Assembly: GCF_022437945.1 (NCBI RefSeq)
Contig: NZ_CP092535.1
Location: 2,294,001 to 2,358,000 of the forward strand
Direction: 5' to 3'
From: Nocardioides sp. TF02-7
Lineage (GTDB): Bacteria; Actinomycetota; Actinomycetes; Propionibacteriales; Nocardioidaceae
Length of the DNA stretch: 64,000 nt
Shown: positions 8,246-16,899 of the stretch, one piece after another
Layout of the letters: each line of letters opens with the position of its first letter
How positions within the stretch are numbered: the stretch's first letter is position 1
Notes under the pieces: model-generated
What the model was told of the DNA's origin: nothing
Seen by the model: the letters and a program-made list of their open reading frames with translations, nothing else
The model's database searches: none
Made by a program: the position numbers and the translations under genes

Positions 8246-9115
8246 TCAGCCGTCCAGCGCCTGGATCGCCTCGTGCACGGCGAGGGTGCGGCGGGCGGAC
8301 TCGACGTGGAGGTTCTCGACCATCCGGCCCCGGTAGGTGACCACGCCGCTGCCCGCGCCGTCCTCCCACGCGGCGATCAGGCCGCGGGCCTCGTCGACGG
8401 CGCGCTCGCTCGGCGCGAACGCCTGGTTGGCGCCGTCGACCTGGCCGGGGTGGATGAGGGTCTTGCCGTCGAAGCCCATCTGGCGACCCTGCTCGCACTC
8501 GGCGAGGAAGCCGTCGAGGTCCTTCACGTCGTTGTAGACGCCGTCGACGATCGCGATCCCGGCCGCCCGCGCCGCGAGCAGCGCCGTGTGGAGGCTGGGG
8601 AGGATCGGGGCGCGGCCCGGGACGTGCTCGGCGTACAGCTCCTTTACGAGGTCGTTGGTGCCCATCACCAGCACCGCGAGCCGCTCGTCGGCGGTCGCGA
8701 TCGCGAGCGCGTCGAGGATCGCCACCGGGGTCTCGATCATCGCCCAGAGCCGGGTGTGGTCGGGTGCGCCGGCGCGCTCGAGGGCTGCGGCCAGCCGGCG
8801 TACCTCGTCGGCGCTGCCGACCTTCGGTACGACGACCCCGTGCGGGCCGGCCTGCGCAGCGGCCGCGAGGTCCGCCTCGTGCCACTCGGTGCCGGTGCCG
8901 TTGACGCGGATGGTCAGCTCGCGACGGCCGTACTCACCGCTCGCGACCGCGGCGGCCGCGGCCTCCCGGGCGGCAGGTTTGGCGTCGGGCGCGACGGCGT
9001 CCTCGAGGTCGAAGATGATGCCGTCGGCCGGGATCGACTTCGCCTTCTCCAGCGCCCGCCCGTTGGAGCTCGGCATGTAGAGGACGGAGCGGCGCGGACG
9101 GAGCTCGGTGGTCAT
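8246..9115 (-). CDS. HpcH/HpaI aldolase / citrate lyase beta-like (CitE) protein
   Basis: 289 aa, ATG at 9115. Typical CitE-like features: [17 protein letters not shown] at the start, [12 protein letters not shown] (acidic metal ligand), [20 protein letters not shown] and [12 protein letters not shown]. These TIM-barrel enzymes cleave or form C-C bonds of CoA thioesters such as malyl-, citramalyl- or citryl-CoA using Mg2+. The start lies 4 bp after the stop of the related upstream gene, so the two are one operon. At 289 residues it is in the usual range for stand-alone CitE proteins. The exact substrate is open. Confidence 0.88.
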   Translation of the reverse strand: MTTELRPRRSVLYMPSSNGRALEKAKSIPADGIIFDLEDAVAPDAKPAAREAAAAAVASGEYGRRELTIRVNGTGTEWHEADLAAAAQAGPHGVVVPKVGSADEVRRLAAALERAGAPDHTRLWAMIETPVAILDALAIATADERLAVLVMGTNDLVKELYAEHVPGRAPILPSLHTALLAARAAGIAIVDGVYNDVKDLDGFLAECEQGRQMGFDGKTLIHPGQVDGANQAFAPSERAVDEARGLIAAWEDGAGSGVVTYRGRMVENLHVESARRTLAVHEAIQALDG

Positions 9116-9119
9116 CGGC

Positions 9120-10212
9120 TCAGGCCTCCGCGTCCGAGCCGATGCCGGCGTAGCGCTCCGCGAGCTCGGGGTCGACGGCGGCCAGCCGCTCGGCCAGCTC
9201 GACCATCACCAGGCACTGCTTGAGGGAGGCGTCGTCCTCCATCTTGCCGTCGATCATCACCGCGCCGGTGCCGTCGCCCATCGCCGCGACCACCCGGCGG
9301 GCGTGCGTGACGTCCTCGACGCTGGGGGAGAAGACCCGGTTGGCGATCGCCACCTGCTTCGGGTGGAGGGTCCAGGTGCCGACGCAGCCGAGGAGGAACG
9401 CGTTGCGGAACTGGTCCTCGCAGGCCACCACGTCGGCGATGTCGCCGAAGGGCCCGTAGTAGGGGTAGATCCCGTGGGTCGCGCAGGCGTCGACCATCTT
9501 CGCGATCGTGTAGTGCCAGAGGTCCTGCTGGAAGACGCTGCGCTGCGCCTCCACCTGCGCGGTGCCGTCGTCGCCGCGCGGCGGGTCCTGGCGCACGAGG
9601 TAGCCCGGGTGGCCGCCGCCGACGCGGGGTGGTCTTCATCTTCCGGTCCGCGGCGAGGTCGGCCGGACCGAGGCTCAGCCCCTGCATCCGCGGGCTCGCG
9701 CCGCAGATCTCCTCGACGTTGGCCATGCCCCGCGCGGTCTCGAGGATCGCGTGGACGAGGATCGGCCGCTCGAGACCCGCCTTCGCCTCGAGCTGGGCGA
9801 GCAGGCGGTCGACGTAGTGGATGTCCTCCGGCCCCTGGACCTTCGGCACCATGATCACGTCGAGCTTGTCGCCGATCGCCGGCACCAGCGTCGTCAGGTC
9901 GTCGAGCACCCACGGGCTGTCGAGCGCGTTGATCCGGGTCCACAGCTGGGTCGGGCCGAAGTCGGTCTCGCGGGCGATCCGCACCAGGCCCTCCCGGGCC
10001 GCGACCTTGTTGTCGGCCTTGACCGCGTCCTCGAGGTTGCCGAGCAGCACGTCGACCGTGCCGACCATGCCCGGGACCTTCGCCGCCATCTTCTCGTTGC
10101 TCGGGTCGAAGAAGTGGATCGCCCGGCTCGGCCGGGCCGGGATCTCGTGCAGCGGCGCCGGCGCACCGACGGCCAGGGGGCGGAAGAAGTCCTTGGGGCT
10201 CTTGTGGCTCAC
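9120..10212 (-). CDS. Malyl-CoA lyase-like CoA-ester lyase (one frame break)
   Basis: About 363 aa after removing one base from GGGG at 9626-9629; GTG start at 10212. Motifs: [72 protein letters not shown] and, past the break, [12 protein letters not shown]. It is longer than the CitE neighbour and closer to the L-malyl-CoA / beta-methylmalyl-CoA lyase branch. It is the first gene of a two-gene operon with that paralogue. Together they could act in glyoxylate or acetate assimilation or in side-chain degradation. The break keeps every motif and looks like a sequence error. Confidence 0.82.
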
Positions 10213-10318
10213 GCCGGGCGACGTTACCGGCGGGTCACGGCCGGCGGTATGACGCAGGTCTCGCCGCGCGGGCCGGGTGCGGACGCGGCTCGGGCCGGGC
10301 GCGGACCGGGCCGGGCGC

Positions 10319-10367
10319 GGACGTCATACGTCGCGAGGGCGATCGCCCACGGCTCGTATGACGTCCC
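10319..10367. repeat. Palindrome with GACGTCATACG arms
   Basis: Inverted repeat GACGTCATACG ... CGTATGACGTC around a central GGGCGATCGCCC. A related palindrome lies at 22848-22893. It occupies the 271-bp gap between the malyl-CoA-lyase start and the Asp-rich gene; no other gene is visible in that gap. Possible roles are an operator for either divergent gene or a dispersed element. Confidence 0.6.
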
Positions 10368-10483
10368 AGGGGAACGTGCGCGACGGCCCGGCAACTGTCC
10401 ACAGGGCCGCACCAGCCGGCCGTCGTCCACAGGCAGTGCCGCACGAGCAGGCCGGGGTCGGCCGGCGGTCCTAGCGTCCCGGC

Positions 10484-10900
10484 ATGACACACCTGTTGCC
10501 CGCGACCGACGACCCCGACGACGGAGAGGAGGACTCGAACGACTGGGACGACGACTGGGCCGACGACTCGGACGACGACTCGGACGACGACTGGGCCGAC
10601 GACTGGCTCCGCGACCACGGCTGGCTCCGCGACCACGACCAGCCCGAGGAGTGGCGCGAACCGCGAGGGGAACGCAACTTCGACCTCTCCGGCCTGACGA
10701 CCGCCGAGCTGGCAGAGGTCTTCGAGGGGCTGGCACGCGAGCTGCGCGACCTCGCTCGTGCGGAGGCGCGACGTGCCCGGCGGGCGGGGCGGCGCACGAA
10801 CCCGCCTGGGATGCCGTCGCTGGCGGGTGCCGCGGTGGGCGGGATGGCGGCTCGCCGGTGCCCCCGAGCCCTACCGGCACCGCGACGGTCTCCTCCGTAG
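10484..10900 (+). CDS. Hypothetical Asp-rich protein with short acidic repeats
   Basis: 138 aa. The first half is made of Asp/Trp repeats (WADDSDDDSDDDWADDW) encoded by near-identical 9-12 base units, then a likely amphipathic helix (LTTAELAEVFEGLARELRDLARAEARRARR). The codon third positions are GC-rich in this frame, which supports coding. The last 40 residues are Pro/Arg-rich and may reflect a frame slip. I do not recognise the family. The acidic tract could bind divalent cations or basic partners, but nothing in the context says which. It lies 12 bp upstream of the metallophosphoesterase and may be co-transcribed with it. Confidence 0.5.
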   Translation: MTHLLPATDDPDDGEEDSNDWDDDWADDSDDDSDDDWADDWLRDHGWLRDHDQPEEWREPRGERNFDLSGLTTAELAEVFEGLARELRDLARAEARRARRAGRRTNPPGMPSLAGAAVGGMAARRCPRALPAPRRSPP

Positions 10901-10912
10901 GCTGGGGCCACC

Positions 10913-11680
10913 ATGCTGGTGATCGCCCACGTGTCCGACCTCCACCTCGGCGGCTCCCCGGAGGCCGAGCGGCGGGCGCAGCGCGTGCTCGACCACGTGG
11001 CGGCGATGCGGCCCGAGGTCGACGTCGTCGTGGTGACCGGCGACGTCGCGGACCACGGGTTGCCGGAGGAGTACGCCGCAGCGGAGCGGCTGCTCGGTTC
11101 GTCGCTGGGCACCGCCCCGGTGCTCGTGTGCCCGGGCAACCACGACGTCCGGTCGACGTACGCCGCCTGGCGGGGCCTGCCGGCGGACCGCCCGGCCGAC
11201 ACGGCGCACCGGGTGGGCGGCCACCTGTTCCTGATGCTCGACTCGCTCGTCCCGGCACGGGCCGGGCAACGGGTCGACCACGGCGAGCTCGAGGCGGCGT
11301 CGCTGACCTGGCTGGACGAGCAGCTCGCGGCGCGGGCACCCGGGGAGCCGGCGGTCGTGTGCCTCCACCACCCGCCGGTGCCGATCCACGTCGCGCTGAT
11401 GGACCCGATCCGGCTCCGCGACGCCGAGCGGCTGGAGGCGGTGCTGCGCCGCCACCGCGACGTCGTTGCGGTGCTCGTGGGTCACGCGCACACAGCGGGC
11501 GCGACGACGTTCGCCGGACGGCCGCTGCTGATCGGCGGCGGGACCGCCTCCACCGTCACCCTCGACGCAGAGGAGCTGCCGGTGATCACCGAGCAGCTCG
11601 GGCCGACGTTCGCCGTTCATCTCGCGGACGACGGGGGCCGGGTCGTCAGCCACTGGCGCACGCTCGCGGCCGACGGCTGA
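10913..11680 (+). CDS. Calcineurin-like metallophosphoesterase (CpdA-type)
   Basis: 255 aa, complete. It carries all class III phosphodiesterase metal ligands: D9-x-H11 (SDLHLGG), G43-D44, G75-N76-H77-D78, H152-H153 and G190-H191-x-H193. This set and the length match CpdA-type cyclic-nucleotide phosphodiesterases and related broad phosphoesterases with an Fe/Mn site. ATG at 10913. There is no signal peptide, so it is cytoplasmic. Hydrolysis of cAMP is a family-level guess; the actinobacterial relatives also act on other phosphodiesters. Confidence 0.9.
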   Translation: MLVIAHVSDLHLGGSPEAERRAQRVLDHVAAMRPEVDVVVVTGDVADHGLPEEYAAAERLLGSSLGTAPVLVCPGNHDVRSTYAAWRGLPADRPADTAHRVGGHLFLMLDSLVPARAGQRVDHGELEAASLTWLDEQLAARAPGEPAVVCLHHPPVPIHVALMDPIRLRDAERLEAVLRRHRDVVAVLVGHAHTAGATTFAGRPLLIGGGTASTVTLDAEELPVITEQLGPTFAVHLADDGGRVVSHWRTLAADG

Positions 11681-11691
11681 GACTCGGGGCC

Positions 11692-12221
11692 TCAGGAGCG
11701 GCGGCGCCACCACCGCCGCCTCGGTGGCGGCGACGGCGCGGGGCGGGGCGGCAGCTCGCCGCGCCGCCCGCCGCTCGCGCCAGGCGGCCACCGTCTCCGC
11801 CACGTCGCGCGGCATCGTGATCAGCGGCGGCCCGTCGGACGGGGTGTACCGGGTGTGCATCACCCGGGCGTTGAAGTCCTCGACCTCGCGGCGCACCTCG
11901 GCCTCGGCAGCAAGCCGGTCGAGCCGGGCGTCGAGCTCGGCGTCGTCCTTGCGCAGCTGGAGCGACGGCGGGGAGGACGGTGATCCGCTCGCGCTCGACG
12001 AGCTGCTTGACCCACCACTCCGGGTCGTGCTGGTCGCCGATGCCGCGGATCGGCTTGCCGGCACCGGGGAGGTCGTCGAAGTCGCCCCGCTCGATCGCCC
12101 GCTGCACCTGCAGGTCGACCCAGGTGTTCTGCTGCGCCATCCGGGCCCGGGCCGCGGCCTTCTCGGCCCCGCGCCGGTCACGGTCACGCACGGGGTCGCT
12201 GCGCGCCTCGTCCTCGGACAT
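11692..12221 (-). CDS. DUF1992 protein (DnaJ-homologue subfamily C28 domain)
   Basis: About 175 aa after repair. ATG at 12221 (MSEDEAR). The core WVDLQVQRAIERGDFDDLPGAGKPI and the following DPEWWVKQLVERE are the hallmark of DUF1992. One extra base in GGGG at 11970-11973 splits the ORF. A second extra base near 11766-11768 would let the frame end naturally at 11692 with a basic WWRRRS tail. The family's function is unknown despite the DnaJC28 label; it has no J domain. It is convergent with the phosphoesterase gene, with 11 bp between the stops. Confidence 0.75.
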
Positions 12222-12263
12222 CGCGATCACCTCGATCCTCACGGTATCGAGGGGGCGGTGAGG

Positions 12264-12450
12264 TGCGGTTTGGGACCAAACCTCATGGTTCGGGGTGGCG
12301 GGTGTGCGGTTTGGGACCAAACCTCATGGTTCGGGGCGGCGGATCTGCGGTTTGGGACCAAACCTCATGGTTCGGGGCGGCGGGTGTGCGGTTTGGGACC
12401 AAACCTCATGTTTCGGGGCCGCGGATCTGCGGTTTGGGACCAAACCTCAC
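12264..12450. repeat. Tandem array, five 41-bp units with a palindromic core
   Basis: Units begin at 12264, 12305, 12346, 12387 and 12428; the last is partial. Each contains GCGGTTTGGGACCAAACC, a stem of GGTTTGG and CCAAACC, followed by TCATGGTTCGGGG. Units alternate mildly between GGGTG and GGATC at their junctions. The array fills the gap between the DUF1992 start and the antiporter end. The same core appears on the other strand in the array at 24857-25250. Repeat and spacer are both conserved, so it is not CRISPR. Confidence 0.92.
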
Positions 12451-12485
12451 CTCCCGGCTCACCACGGCCACCGCCCACCGAAAGC

Positions 12486-14037
12486 TCAGGAGGCGGCGTG
12501 CTCGGGATCGTGACGAGGCGCGGTGGGGGGTGAGGGCGGCGTACCAGCGGGCGAGTCGGCCGTGGTCGCTGATCTCGTGGAGCCTGCGCTCGATCTCGCG
12601 GCGGTGCTCGCGGGCGGCGGCGACGAGCACGTGGTCGCCGCGGCGCAGCACGGTGCCGGGGGTGGGGGCCCAGATCTCGCCGTCGCGCAGGAGCAGGGCG
12701 ACCGTCGAGCCGCGGGGGAGGCGGAGCTCGGAGACCTCGACCCCGGCCAGGCGGGAGCGGGCGGGGACCGTGAACTGGAGCAGGGTCGCGGAGAGCGCCT
12801 CGAGCGGGGCCGACTCGATGGCCAGCTCCCGTGGCGACTCCTCGGCGGTGGCGCCGAGCCGCCGGGCGACCCACGGCAGGGTCGGCCCCTGCAGGAGGGT
12901 GAACAGCACGACCAGCAGGAACACCACGTCGAAGATCCGGGTCGCGCCGGGCAGGCCGACGCTCATCGGGATGGTCGCGAGCACGATCGGCACCGCCCCG
13001 CGGAGCCCCGCCCAGCTGATGAACGCCTGGTCGCGCCACGGCACGTGGAACGGGGTGGCGCAGATCAGCACCGACAGCGGCCGGGCCACCAGGGTCAGCG
13101 CGCAGCCGACGACCAGGGCGTAGGGCAGGGCGTCCCAGAGCCGGTTCGGGCTGGCGAGGAGGCCGAGCATCACGAACAGGCCGATCTGGGCCATCCAGGC
13201 CAGCCCCTCGACGAAGCTGCCGGTCGTGGCCCGGTGGGGCAGGTCCATGTTGCCCAGGGCCAGGCCGGCGACGTAGATCGCCATCAACGCACTCGCACCG
13301 ACCAGCCCGGCGCCGGCGAACGCGGCGAACGCGATCGCCAGGGTGGCGATCGGGTAGAGGCCGGACGCCGGCAGCGCGCTGTGGGCGAGCAGCCAGCGCC
13401 CGCCGGTCGCCACGGCCAGGCCGACGAGGAGACCCCCGACGAGCTGGTAGCCGACCTGAGCGACGATCAGCGGGCCGCTGGCGTCGTGCCAGGCCGACGA
13501 GGTGACCACCGTGACCAGGATGATCACCGGCGGGTCGTTGAACCCCGACTCGGCCTCGACGGTCGCCCGCAGCCCGCCGCGGATCGGCATCTTGCGCAGC
13601 ACGGCGAAGACGGCGGCGGCGTCGGTGGACGATGCGACGGCGCCGAGGAGGATCGCGGTGCGCAGGTCGACGTCCAGAGCCAGCAGCACCAGCGCCGTCG
13701 TGACGCCGACGGAGATCGCGACCCCGAGCGTCGCCAGGACGGCGGCCAGCGGTGCGGTCGGCCGGACCACCTTCCAGTCGGTCGTGAAGCCGCCCTCGAC
13801 GAGGATGATCGCGAGCGCCAGGTTGCCGAGCAGCTGGACGAGGTCGGCGTCCTCGAACTGGAGCCCGAGACCGGCCTCGCCGAGCACGACACCGAGCGCG
13901 AGGTAGATCAGGAGCGTCGGCAGTCCGGCGCGGGTGGAGAGACGTACGGCGGCCACGGCCGCGAGGAGCACGGCGCAGCCGCCGAGCAGCACCAGGTAGA
14001 GATCACCTGGGTCCATCGGCGTCCCGGTGGTGGGCAT
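12486..14037 (-). CDS. Potassium/proton antiporter, CPA1 family with C-terminal RCK_C domain
   Basis: About 516 aa. Twelve or more hydrophobic segments with the CPA signature region (SSTDAAAVFAVLR, VEAESGFNDPPVIILV, SWAGLRGAVPIVLATIP), then a soluble RCK_C/TrkA-C domain (SRLAGVEVSELRLPRGSTVA ... GDHVLVAA). This matches CvrA/NhaP2-like K+/H+ antiporters of the inner membrane. As read, the frame runs on into the repeat array. Removing one G from the six-G run at 12525-12530 gives a natural TGA at 12486, which I adopt. ATG at 14037; ATG at 14016 is an alternative. The start overlaps the upstream small gene, suggesting co-expression. Confidence 0.88.
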
Positions 14038-14440
14038 ACCCGGACGGCGACAGGATCAGGTGCTCGATCGCGACCACCCGCAGGGAGAGAAGGTCGGCGC
14101 CGAGCGACTCCAGGAGCTCGGCGACCGGGTCGTGCCAGACGTGGTGGAGGTCGGGCGTGAGGTCGGCGAGCCGGTGGCGGCGCACCCACCGGGAGACGAG
14201 GGGGACGACCCCGCAGACGAGGGGCTCGACGTCGTGCGCGGCGGATGCGCCCACCGGGCGGACGACCACCTCCAGCAGCAGCCGGACGTCCTTCTGGTCG
14301 GCGGTCGTCTCGCGGACGGTCAGCGGCACCGTGACCGCGGGGTCCAGCACGGTCACGGTGCCGCCGGCGTCATCGTCCCGCCCCGCCAGCAGCCGCCCCA
14401 CGAGGAGGCGGAGTCGGGGCGGTGCCTGCGAGCGGGACAT
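14003..14440 (-). CDS. Hypothetical protein co-encoded with the antiporter
   Basis: 145 aa, ATG at 14438-14440. It is predicted to be soluble with mixed strands and helices: VTVLDPAVTVPLTV, VRLLLEVVVRPVGAS, and a C-terminal helix ending VVAIEHLILSPSGYAHHRD. No known family recognised. The 3' end overlaps the antiporter start by 14-35 bp, so translation is probably coupled and the protein may serve the transporter. The His-rich segments (HHVWHDP, YAHHRD) could bind metal, but this is only a composition remark. Confidence 0.65.
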   Translation of the reverse strand: MSRSQAPPRLRLLVGRLLAGRDDDAGGTVTVLDPAVTVPLTVRETTADQKDVRLLLEVVVRPVGASAAHDVEPLVCGVVPLVSRWVRRHRLADLTPDLHHVWHDPVAELLESLGADLLSLRVVAIEHLILSPSGYAHHRDADGPR

Positions 14441-14566
14441 GCTTCGAGTCAACCCGGTCCGCGCGCCCCACCGAATGGGGTCCTCCACCCATTTTTCCGG
14501 CTCTCCTCGGCGGGTCGCCGCCGCCTCCGGGATGACGTCCGCCCGCGCGTCGGCGAGGCTGGGGCC

Positions 14567-15537
14567 GTGCGGCTCGCGAACTCCTCGCTCTACTGGCTGG
14601 TCTGCCTCATCAACGGTGCGGTCCTCACCGTCGGCACGCTGGTCCTGGTCGTGTCGCCGGCGCGGGTGTCGACCGACGTCGTCGTGTCGGAGGTCGTCGT
14701 GCTGGTGGTCGGGCTGTCGGTCGTGCTCGCCGCCAACGCGGTGCTGCTGCGCTCGGCCCTGGGGCCGGTCGACCGGGTGATCCGCGAGATGGCGACCGCG
14801 CAGCTCGGTGGCGCCGGTCGCCGGGTGGAGGCCACCGGCAGTGGCGCCGGCGCCCGGCTGGCCGAGAGCTACCACGCCATGCTCGAGCGGCTCGAGGCAG
14901 AGCGCGCGAGCAGCAGCGCCCGGGCGCTGGCCGCGCAGGAGGCCGAACGGCACCGGATCGCCCAGGAGCTGCACGACCAGGTGGGCCAGAGCCTCACCGT
15001 GGTGCTGCTCGGCCTCAAGCAGGTGGCCGCCCGGGCTCCGGCCGAGCTGCAGGAGGAGCTGGAGCTGATCCGGGAGACCGCGCGGGCCGGCCTGGACGAC
15101 GTACGCCGGGTGGCGCGCGAGCTGCGGCCCGGGGTGCTCGACGACCTGGGCCTGCTGCCCGCGCTGTCGGCCCTGGCCACCGACGTGGCCGCGCACGGCG
15201 GACCGACCAGTGCGCCGGACGTTCGGACCCGGGTTGCCCCCGCTGTCGCGGGGAGGCGGAGGTCGTGGTCTACCGGGTGGCCCAGGAGGCGCTGACGAAC
15301 GTGGTGCGGCACGCCGCGGCGACCCGGGTCGACCTCTCGCTGCTCCACGTCGGTCCCGACGTCGTGCTGGAGGTCACCGACGACGGCCGCGGGCTCGCCG
15401 ACGACGGCGACCGCACCGGCACCGGGTTGCTCGGCATGAGGGACCGCGCCGCGCTCGTCGACGCGGTCGTGGAGGTCGAGTCCGCGCCGGGACGCGGCAC
15501 CACCGTGCGGCTGCGGGTGCCGGTGGTCGAGCAGTGA
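14567..15537 (+). CDS. Sensor histidine kinase, NarX/DesK type (frame-broken)
   Basis: About 322 aa after repair. GTG at 14567. Two N-terminal membrane segments (residues about 8-28 and 35-60), a HAMP-like stretch, a HisKA_3 dimerisation domain with the phospho-acceptor His136 in QELHDQVGQSL, and a C-terminal HATPase (ALTNVVRHA, VTDDGRGLADDG, GLLGMRDRA, GRGTTVRLRVPV). The two halves differ by two bases, explained by one extra C at 15237-15241 and one extra G at 15250-15253. The stop overlaps the response-regulator start (GTGA). It has no sensor domain beyond the membrane segments, so the signal is unknown. Confidence 0.87.
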
Positions 15538-16178
15538 TCCGGATCCTGCTGGCCGACGACCACGCGCTGGTGCGTCGCGGCGTCCGGCTGATCCTCGAGC
15601 AGCAGCCCGACCTCCGGGTGGTGGCGGAGGCCGCCGACGGCGCCGAGGCCGTCGCCGCGCTGCGTGAGACCGAGGTCGACCTGGTCGTCCTCGACATCGC
15701 GATGCCCACCATGACCGGGCTGCAGGCGGCCCGCGAGATCGCCCGCCGGCGGGAGCCGCCGCGGATCCTGATGCTGTCGATGCACGACAACGAGCAGTAC
15801 TTCTTCGAGGCGCTCAAGCTCGGCGCGAGCGGCTACGTGCTCAAGTCGGTCGTCGACGAGGACCTCGTCGAGGCCTGCCGGGCGGCGATGCGGGGCGAGG
15901 CGTTCGTCTACCCCGGGGCGATGGGGGCGCTCGTGCGCGACTACCTCGACCGCCTGGCCCGCGGCGAGCGGGTGCCCGAGACGGTGCTGACGCCGCGGGA
16001 GGACGAGGTGCTCAAGCTGATCGCCGAGGGCCGCTCGTCGAAGGAGATCGCCCGGATCCTCTCCATCAGCATCAAGACCGTGGAGCGGCACCGCGCCAAC
16101 ATCCTCGCCCGGCTGGGGATGCGGGACCGCACCGAGCTGACCCGGTACGCCATCCGGGCCGGGCTGATCGAGCCGTGA
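15534..16178 (+). CDS. Response regulator, NarL/FixJ type
   Basis: 214 aa. GTG at 15534 overlaps the kinase stop. The receiver domain has the acidic pair D8-D9, phospho-acceptor D54 in VVLDIAMPTM, and the conserved Ser/Thr and Lys positions in LMLSMH and GYVLKS. The C-terminal LuxR-type helix-turn-helix is LTPREDEVLKLIAEGRSSKEIA. It pairs with the kinase just upstream as a two-component system. The targets are unknown; the flanking antiporter and RibD-like genes are candidates by position only. Confidence 0.93.
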   Translation: MIRILLADDHALVRRGVRLILEQQPDLRVVAEAADGAEAVAALRETEVDLVVLDIAMPTMTGLQAAREIARRREPPRILMLSMHDNEQYFFEALKLGASGYVLKSVVDEDLVEACRAAMRGEAFVYPGAMGALVRDYLDRLARGERVPETVLTPREDEVLKLIAEGRSSKEIARILSISIKTVERHRANILARLGMRDRTELTRYAIRAGLIEP

Positions 16179-16251
16179 GCCGGCGATGAGGACCGGCCGC
16201 GGCGCCGGTCGGACTTCCTGTCAGCCACCACCGCCCAGCAGGAGGCCGTGA

Positions 16252-16896
16252 ATGTCCCGCGTCCGCGTCCACAACTTCTCGATCTCGCTCGACGGCTTCG
16301 CCACCGGGGAGGGGCTCTCGGCCGAGGAGCCGTTCGGCCACGCCGGTGAGCGGCTCCACGAGTGGATGTTCGCCACCCGCTTCGGTCGTGCCATGAGTGG
16401 GCGCCCGGGCGGGACGGAGGGCGTCGACGACGCCTTCGCCGAGCGGCACGAGCCGGGCATCGGTGCGGAGGTGATGGGCGCCGGCAAGTTCGGGCCACCC
16501 GGCTGGCAGGACGACCCGGACTGGCGAGGCTGGTGGGGCCCGAACCCGCCGTTCCACACCCCGACGTACGTCCTCACCCACCGGCCGCGGCCCCCGATCG
16601 AGATGGAGGGCGGCACCACCTTCCACTTCCTCGACGCCCCGCCCGCGGAGGCGCTCGCGGTGGCGCGGGAGGCCGCCGGCGGGCGGGACGTCCGCCTCGG
16701 CGGCGGACCGACCGTGGTCCGCGACTTCCTCGCCGCCGGGCTGGTCGACCACTTCCACGTGGTGGTGGTGCCGATCGTGCTCGGCCGCGGGGTGCGGCTC
16801 TGGGACGGGCTCGAGGCGCTGGAGGAGCAGTACGACGTCGCCACGGTGTCGTCGCCGACCGGCGTCACGCACCTCACCTTCGGCCGGCGGGCCTGA
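16252..16896 (+). CDS. Dihydrofolate reductase-fold protein (RibD C-terminal-like)
   Basis: 214 aa, ATG at 16252 with a good GGAGG site 5-6 bp upstream. RibD_C/DHFR-type features: start VRVHNFSISLDGFATG, internal PTYVLTHRPR, GGGPTVVRDFLAAGLVDHFHVVVVPIVLG. These NADPH-dependent reductase-like proteins are common in actinobacteria and mostly unassigned. It is convergent with the ABC exporter gene, with 3 bp between the stops. No frame break. Substrate unknown. Confidence 0.88.
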   Translation: MSRVRVHNFSISLDGFATGEGLSAEEPFGHAGERLHEWMFATRFGRAMSGRPGGTEGVDDAFAERHEPGIGAEVMGAGKFGPPGWQDDPDWRGWWGPNPPFHTPTYVLTHRPRPPIEMEGGTTFHFLDAPPAEALAVAREAAGGRDVRLGGGPTVVRDFLAAGLVDHFHVVVVPIVLGRGVRLWDGLEALEEQYDVATVSSPTGVTHLTFGRRA

Positions 16897-16899
16897 CCC

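Noticed and set aside
12264-12450. CRISPR array
   Set aside because: The whole 41-bp unit is repeated, with no variable spacers, and no cas gene is near.
12406-12485. Antiporter C-terminus reading into the repeat array (VRFGPKPQIRGPET)
   Set aside because: Removing one G from the six-G run at 12525-12530 gives a natural stop at 12486, consistent with the error pattern elsewhere.
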